Below, in pieces: positions 59,099 to 64,000 of a DNA stretch of 64,000 nt. The stretch is from assembly GCA_964458185.1 (NCBI GenBank), contig CAYWFG010000006.1, positions 11,680 through 75,679 on the forward strand, in the 5' to 3' direction. A model generated the notes under the pieces. That model worked only from the letters and a program-made list of their open reading frames with translations, made no database searches and was not told the origin of the DNA. Within the stretch, counting starts at the first letter, position 1. Every line of letters begins with the position of its first letter. The position numbers were made by a program, and so were the translations under genes. The DNA is from AB-137-C09 sp964458185. GTDB lineage: Bacteria > Pseudomonadota > Zetaproteobacteria > Mariprofundales > Mariprofundaceae.

Positions 59099-62000
59099 TT
59101 ACCTCATTTTTATTTGTTGAAAAAATGGAATTTTATAATAGACCAATGGCACGATAAATAAGGTCAAGGCGGTAGATGCCAGTGTGCCAAACGCCATTGA
59201 CACACCAAGCCCGCCAAACACAGGATCATTGATCATCACGCTACTGCCGACAATCACTGCCAGCCCTGTTAAAATAATAGGGCGTGTGCGCGCTGCACCT
59301 GCTTCTATGGCAGCTTCTCTGGCAGAAAAACCACGACGATGATAATCCACAATGAAGTCCACCAGCAGCGTAGAATTTCGCACCACAATGCCTGCCAAGG
59401 CAATCATGCCAATCATGGATGTCGCAGTAAATGGTTGACCTGTGATCCAATGCCCAGGGAAGATGCCAATCATGGTCAACGCGGTGGGTGCCATCACCAA
59501 CATGGGCAATGCCAAACCACCATAATACGCCACCATCAATAAATAAATCAGCAATATGGCAACGATAAACGCCGAACCAAGGTCACGAAAAACATCCAAG
59601 GTTAAACGCATTTCGCCATCCCACAGCAATTGATAACCAAATAAATCATCAGGTGTGGTACGAACAAAACGCATGCCGCCTGTATGCAAGGCTTGTTGGG
59701 GTAATACCATTTGTTCATCAAGCTGATGATCCATTGCCAGTACAGGGTAAACTTGTGACCCTTGTTTGGGTTCAGCCATCACATAGACAACATTATGCCC
59801 ATCTTTGGTCAACCGTGTTTTGGGTGTGATTTCTTGGTTGATGTGGGCAATGCTAGAGAGCTGCACTGCACCATGCATGCCAGAAACATAGATGCGATCC
59901 AAATCGCTTACCTGCATCCGTTGCTCTCTTGGTAAGCGGACGGTGATGCTGACCGTATGACGTGAATCATCAATATGCAGCGCGCCCATCGACCATCCTT
60001 GAAAGAAATCACGCAAGGCTTGCTCTAATTGCTTCGCCGATACACCCAAGCGACCTGCCTTTTCACGATCCAACACAATACGCCAACGCTGTACATCTGC
60101 GCCAATAGAATCATCGACATCGACAACATCCCATGTTTGCTCAAAGGTTGAACGGACATGGGCTGCAACCGCTTCTCGCCCTGCTTCATTCGGCCCATAA
60201 ATCTCTGCCAGCAAAGTCGCTCGAACAGGCGGCCCGGGTGGGTCTTCGACCAATTTAATGTTAGCTTGAGGGTAACGCGCCATTACAGGCTTCAGCATCT
60301 TCCGCAGTTGCAACACGATAGCATCTGAGCGAATATGACGTTGACTTTTGTTTAATAAATTTACCCGAATATCTGCCAATTGTGTGCCTTTGCGCAATAC
60401 AGCACCGCGTAACATACCATTAAAATCAATCGGTCCTGCTTGACCAACAAAGGTTTCATAATCAACCACCATACGGTGGGTGTGCAATACATCACCAATC
60501 GCACGAGCAACGGCATCGGTTTTTTCTAGCGGTGTCCCTTCGGGCATATCTAGGGTTATATTTAAAGTGTTGTTATTACCTTTGGGCAACATTTTTAGCT
60601 CAACGCTACCTGCGGTCATGGGGCCATTGATGCCAGCAGGGCGTATAAACTGCCATGCAGGCTCAAGCATGGCTGCGATAAACATCAGTAATACCACACC
60701 GCCAAACAACCAACGCAACCATCCATGGTTAAACAATGGCGTAGCTATACGTACATAGCCACGGTGCACCCAATCTTTAGGCTGTTCGTTTTTTTCATCC
60801 ATGCTGGCTTCATGGCTATGAAGTGGTAGCCAGCGCAGCGCAATCCATGGCGTAACCATGTAGGCAATCACCAATGAAGCAGCCATAGCAATCGGTGCAT
60901 TAAAGGGAATCGGCCCCATGTAAGGCCCCATCATTCCCGTAACAAAGCCCATTGGAATAAAAGCCAAGATTACGGCAATAGTGGCAATAATGGTCGGTTT
61001 TCCTGTCTCGTTGGTGGCAGCAATAATGACCGCAGCTTTATCTTTCACATCATGAACACCTTGGTGCAAATGTCGATGAATGTTTTCAATGACTACAATG
61101 GCATCATCCACCAATAAGCCCAATGAAAGAATCAATGCAAACAAGGTAATACGATTGATTGTTTGATCGGCAATCAAACCAATCGCCAGCACCATAAACA
61201 AAATGAGAGGAATGTTCATGGTCACAATTGCCGCTTCACGCCAGCCCAAAAAGAACAATAAAATAATAATTACAGAAATAATCGCAATACCTAAATGCTC
61301 TACCAACAGATTCACTGCATCGTTGGCGCGTTCGCCTGAATCACGGGTAATGGTGACTTGCACATCGTTTGGGATAATATCCCCTTTTAACTGCTCCAGT
61401 TTGTCGGCAATACGCTCGGTGACAAAAACTGCATTCGTACCACGTTTTTTTGCCAAGCTGATGGATACCGCTGCGAGTTCTGGTTCGCTGTTTGTGTCTG
61501 CCATGGTACTTGCCGCGCCAAAACCAATACGATGAACGGCAGTGACCTCTGTTAAGGTATCTTGTACGGTGGCAATATCGCGCAAATAGACAGCATTGCC
61601 TTGCCATGTGCCAATGATTAATGCGCCCACTTCAGTGGCAGATTGCAAATAGGCGTTCAATACAATGGGTTGCACACTGCCTGCCCCCACCAACGCACCC
61701 ACGTCACCGCCTTGATTGGCAGCCGCCAAGGTTTGATGCAATGCATCCAAGGCAATGTGGTAAGCTGCCATCTTACTTGGGTCAAGGGTGATGCTTAGCA
61801 GACGGTCTTTGCCACCAACAATATCTGCAACCGATACACCCTCTAAGGGCAATAAATAATCACGCACCCGCTCTGCCAGTGATTTAAGCATCAAGCCATC
61901 GCTATCAGGCGACGATAAAGTAATCACGGAGACTGGCACATCATCCACGTCCAAAGGTTTGATCAATGGCTGCGAAGCACCCGCAGGAATACGATCCAAA

Positions 62001-62371
62001 TTATGCATGATTTTATCGTAGAGCTTCACCAAGCTTGCTTCTTTATCTTCCCCTACATTAAACATGACCGTAACAACACCCATAGATTCTTGTGCCATGC
62101 CAAAGGTGTGATCAACGCCTGTCATGCTACGCAAAACCATTTCTAGCGGGCGTACCACTAAGTTTTCTACTTCTTCGGGGCTAGCCCCTTGCATTTGAAT
62201 AAATATATTGGCGGCGGGTACATCAATTTGAGGGTTTTCTTCGCGTGGGGTAAGCATCAACGCCACCACACCGATAAAAAAGATTAAAATACTCAACATG
62301 GGGGTAACATGGCTATTCATTGCCACTTTCCCCAGTTTTCCCGCAATATTTAACGGTGGCATGTTAGTCAT
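59099..62371 (-). CDS. RND efflux pump inner-membrane subunit
   Basis: A 1090-residue RND permease of the AcrB/HAE1 plan: one N-terminal helix, a large periplasmic porter loop, membrane helices 2-7, a second loop and helices 8-12. The proton-relay pair is in LGLLVDDAIVVIENIHRH, with GIVVRNSTLLVDFI in helix 10 to 11. The N-terminal TPREENPQIDVPAANIFIQ and GASPEEVENLVVRPLE match a subgroup common in chemolithotrophs. The cargo cannot be told. It overlaps the adaptor gene by eight bases. Confidence 0.92.
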   Translation of the reverse strand: MTNMPPLNIAGKLGKVAMNSHVTPMLSILIFFIGVVALMLTPREENPQIDVPAANIFIQMQGASPEEVENLVVRPLEMVLRSMTGVDHTFGMAQESMGVVTVMFNVGEDKEASLVKLYDKIMHNLDRIPAGASQPLIKPLDVDDVPVSVITLSSPDSDGLMLKSLAERVRDYLLPLEGVSVADIVGGKDRLLSITLDPSKMAAYHIALDALHQTLAAANQGGDVGALVGAGSVQPIVLNAYLQSATEVGALIIGTWQGNAVYLRDIATVQDTLTEVTAVHRIGFGAASTMADTNSEPELAAVSISLAKKRGTNAVFVTERIADKLEQLKGDIIPNDVQVTITRDSGERANDAVNLLVEHLGIAIISVIIILLFFLGWREAAIVTMNIPLILFMVLAIGLIADQTINRITLFALILSLGLLVDDAIVVIENIHRHLHQGVHDVKDKAAVIIAATNETGKPTIIATIAVILAFIPMGFVTGMMGPYMGPIPFNAPIAMAASLVIAYMVTPWIALRWLPLHSHEASMDEKNEQPKDWVHRGYVRIATPLFNHGWLRWLFGGVVLLMFIAAMLEPAWQFIRPAGINGPMTAGSVELKMLPKGNNNTLNITLDMPEGTPLEKTDAVARAIGDVLHTHRMVVDYETFVGQAGPIDFNGMLRGAVLRKGTQLADIRVNLLNKSQRHIRSDAIVLQLRKMLKPVMARYPQANIKLVEDPPGPPVRATLLAEIYGPNEAGREAVAAHVRSTFEQTWDVVDVDDSIGADVQRWRIVLDREKAGRLGVSAKQLEQALRDFFQGWSMGALHIDDSRHTVSITVRLPREQRMQVSDLDRIYVSGMHGAVQLSSIAHINQEITPKTRLTKDGHNVVYVMAEPKQGSQVYPVLAMDHQLDEQMVLPQQALHTGGMRFVRTTPDDLFGYQLLWDGEMRLTLDVFRDLGSAFIVAILLIYLLMVAYYGGLALPMLVMAPTALTMIGIFPGHWITGQPFTATSMIGMIALAGIVVRNSTLLVDFIVDYHRRGFSAREAAIEAGAARTRPIILTGLAVIVGSSVMINDPVFGGLGVSMAFGTLASTALTLFIVPLVYYKIPFFQQIKMR

Positions 62372-63392
62372 GACGATCGCTCGGCATTAATTGCACGCCG
62401 CTGCGCACATCAGGTGTGATGGGGGCAACAAGCAACGCATCGGCTTCCACACCGACACTGACCTCAACATCATTACCATGATTTTTTCCAAGACGAAGCA
62501 AACGGTAATGAAGCTGATTCTGATCATCAACCACATACGCGCCGACCAGACCAGCGTGGTGAACGAGCGCGCTACGGGGAACCATCAAAGCCTCTCGCTG
62601 CCCTTGATGAAATCCCACATGGGCAAACATACCAGGGCGCACGGCTGCATCGGCGGGCAATGATATTTTCACCAAGAACTGGTGTGATTCGGCATGTTCA
62701 TCCACAATGATATGATTGATATGCCCGATCAATGGCATACTCAATGCGGCAAAGCTTAAGCGAACAACATCACCTTCATGAAACAAAGAGACACGAGACT
62801 CAGCCACCTTGGCTTCGACCAACAATTGCTGCGGGTTTTCGATCATCAGTACTGCTTGCCCCGGTGAAGCCAAATCACCATTGTGCATCAGTTTTTTTAC
62901 CACGACACCATCAAGTGAGGCGCGCACATCGGTATAATGCAATTGATTTTTAGCTTGTTTCACCCGTGATTGTGCCAGTGTATAGCGTAGGGCTACGGTA
63001 TCGTACTGTTGTTGGGTAACGGCATGGGCGTTGAGCAATGAACCAAAGCGTTGTTGTTCTGCATAAGCGTTTGCAGCATCGGCTTTGGCTTGTGCTAACG
63101 CTTGTTTGACATCAACGGGGTCAACACGAAACAATAAACCACCCTTTTTTACATGCTGCCCTTCACGCACTTGCAATTTGCGAATATAGCCCGACAAACG
63201 AGAACTCACGGTGACACGGTGATCTGTGATGACCACACCCCCTGTATGAAACCATACAGGTATCACGACTTTTTTTACCGCCGTGATGCTGGCATGGATG
63301 GTTTTCGTGGGGGGAGATTCAATCAACGCTGATTCATCCGCTTGGCAAGCAAGCAACAATAAGCTAGCACCCATCGCAATGATAATGTTCAT
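62364..63392 (-). CDS. RND periplasmic adaptor lipoprotein
   Basis: A 342-residue membrane-fusion protein with a lipoprotein signal (LLLLACQ, Cys16). It has barrel-sandwich (about 55-80 and 165-190), alpha-hairpin (about 95-150) and beta-barrel (about 195-270) parts: SRLSGYIRKLQVREGQHVKKGGLLFRVD and VVKKLMHNGDLASPGQAVLMIENP. It joins the RND pump and the TolC-type channel, overlapping both genes. Confidence 0.92.
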   Translation of the reverse strand: MNIIIAMGASLLLLACQADESALIESPPTKTIHASITAVKKVVIPVWFHTGGVVITDHRVTVSSRLSGYIRKLQVREGQHVKKGGLLFRVDPVDVKQALAQAKADAANAYAEQQRFGSLLNAHAVTQQQYDTVALRYTLAQSRVKQAKNQLHYTDVRASLDGVVVKKLMHNGDLASPGQAVLMIENPQQLLVEAKVAESRVSLFHEGDVVRLSFAALSMPLIGHINHIIVDEHAESHQFLVKISLPADAAVRPGMFAHVGFHQGQREALMVPRSALVHHAGLVGAYVVDDQNQLHYRLLRLGKNHGNDVEVSVGVEADALLVAPITPDVRSGVQLMPSDRHD

Positions 63393-64000
63393 GGGGTTAT
63401 ACTCTCCTGATTCAATACACCTGCTGCCAGCATTAACCCAACACGCGCCATTTGATGGTCAAAACGCGCTTGCACCACTGCCTCTGCGGCACGATCAACA
63501 CGGGTTTGTGCATCCAGCATGGTGTTAATGTTTTCCATCCCTTGCTTGAAACGTAACGTATGGATGCGAAGCGATTCGTTGCTTTGTGATAAAGCTTGTT
63601 GGCGTACTTGCCAGCGGGATGCTGTTTCGCCTTGTTGACGCATCGCCCGTTTGATTGCAACCACAATAGATTGCCGCAAATCATCGAGCAATAACACTTG
63701 TTTGGCACTGGCTGCTTGGGCTGCTTGCTGGGCTGCACGGTCTGCGCCACCAGCAAAAATATTCCAGCGCAAGGCTGCAATGATGGTGGTATTACCATGT
63801 TGCGGTAATAGCGTGTTGTTGTTCCACTCTTGTGCCAGTTGCAGCCCTACTGAAGGTTTAAACGCTGCTAATGTAGCCGTTTCTTTGGCATGTAAGGCAT
63901 TCAATTGCGCCCCCTGTTGCTGCAATTCAGCATGATGCTGCAAAGCACGTTTTATCCATACTGCCGCGTTATGACTATCTTTTTTTGATATTAAACCTGT
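63389..64000 (-). CDS. TolC-family outer-membrane channel, 3' part
   Basis: The last 203 residues of a TolC-type protein; the frame is open to the right edge of the window, so no start is visible (a TTG at 63943 is internal). The long helical segments (RALQHHAELQQQGAQLNALHAKETATLA and IHTLRFKQGMENINTMLDAQTRVDRA) and the strand region LQLAQEWNNNTLLP with LRWNIFAGGADRA are typical of the repeat containing the periplasmic tunnel. It is the first visible gene of the RND operon. Confidence 0.88.
   Translation of the reverse strand, partial: TGLISKKDSHNAAVWIKRALQHHAELQQQGAQLNALHAKETATLAAFKPSVGLQLAQEWNNNTLLPQHGNTTIIAALRWNIFAGGADRAAQQAAQAASAKQVLLLDDLRQSIVVAIKRAMRQQGETASRWQVRQQALSQSNESLRIHTLRFKQGMENINTMLDAQTRVDRAAEAVVQARFDHQMARVGLMLAAGVLNQESITP

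Overview
The window is one scaffold segment from a Gram-negative proteobacterium. The supporting evidence is a Lol-type lipoprotein (lolB-like), KDO synthesis (kdsA), ubiquinone genes (ubiE-ubiJ-ubiB, ubiD), ftsB, ihfA, and a tripartite RND pump with an outer-membrane channel. Moderate-to-low GC, a sulfide:quinone oxidoreductase closely resembling the Acidithiobacillus type, several rhodaneses, a di-haem peroxidase and a DUF1302-type outer-membrane protein suggest a respiratory, probably chemolithotrophic lineage. A zetaproteobacterium or gammaproteobacterial sulfur/iron oxidiser is plausible, but that placement is inference. No tRNA, rRNA, CRISPR array or complete insertion sequence was seen. 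A run of 100 N (47674-47773) is an assembly gap that cuts kdsA and eno. No gene-free stretch exceeds about 300 bases.

Positions 1-14514 are an exopolysaccharide locus, by eye more AT-rich than the rest. In order it holds: the 3' end of a secreted repeat protein and a terminator; a methyltransferase; an AsnB-type amidotransferase; a heparinase-II/III protein; an AlgD-like GDP-mannose dehydrogenase; a carbamoyltransferase/SxtJ/DUF5989 trio; a family-4 glycosyltransferase; a secreted seven-repeat RCC1 protein whose C-terminal modules match those of the first gene; and a WcaJ-type initiating sugar transferase. The genes fit a polymer started on undecaprenyl phosphate, containing mannuronic acid and modified by amidation, carbamoylation and methylation.

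Positions 14568-43142 are mostly housekeeping: ubiE-ubiJ-ubiB-folA-rimI, a receiver-kinase hybrid, an AEC transporter, a very large SNF2 helicase, cysM, smpB, an orphan assimilatory nitrate reductase, a TetR/cytochrome b561/YceI operon divergent from an arsenite methyltransferase-like gene, ubiD-STAS-merR-ihfA, and uvrB overlapping a second SNF2 protein with a SWIM finger. A glycosyltransferase, two DUF1538 membrane proteins, a short-loop PII-like protein and a CBS protein form a tightly overlapping set that looks like a regulated membrane system of unknown cargo.

Positions 43303-54707 are mixed: a degenerate operon (RND fragment, DUF1302 porin-like protein, cytochrome c'-like protein lacking the haem histidine), a small secreted protein, DUF4438, ftsB, eno and kdsA around the gap, guaA, an FKBP lipoprotein, a toxin-antitoxin pair whose toxin has an in-frame stop, a JAMM peptidase, a TPR lipoprotein and a LolB-like lipoprotein. 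Positions 54718-64000 are a minus-strand run of twelve close genes: TolC-type channel, adaptor, RND pump, di-haem peroxidase, two DUF2892 proteins, three rhodaneses in different predicted compartments, DUF302, and sqr at the distal end behind a hairpin. It reads as sulfide oxidation, sulfane-sulfur handling and export under shared control.
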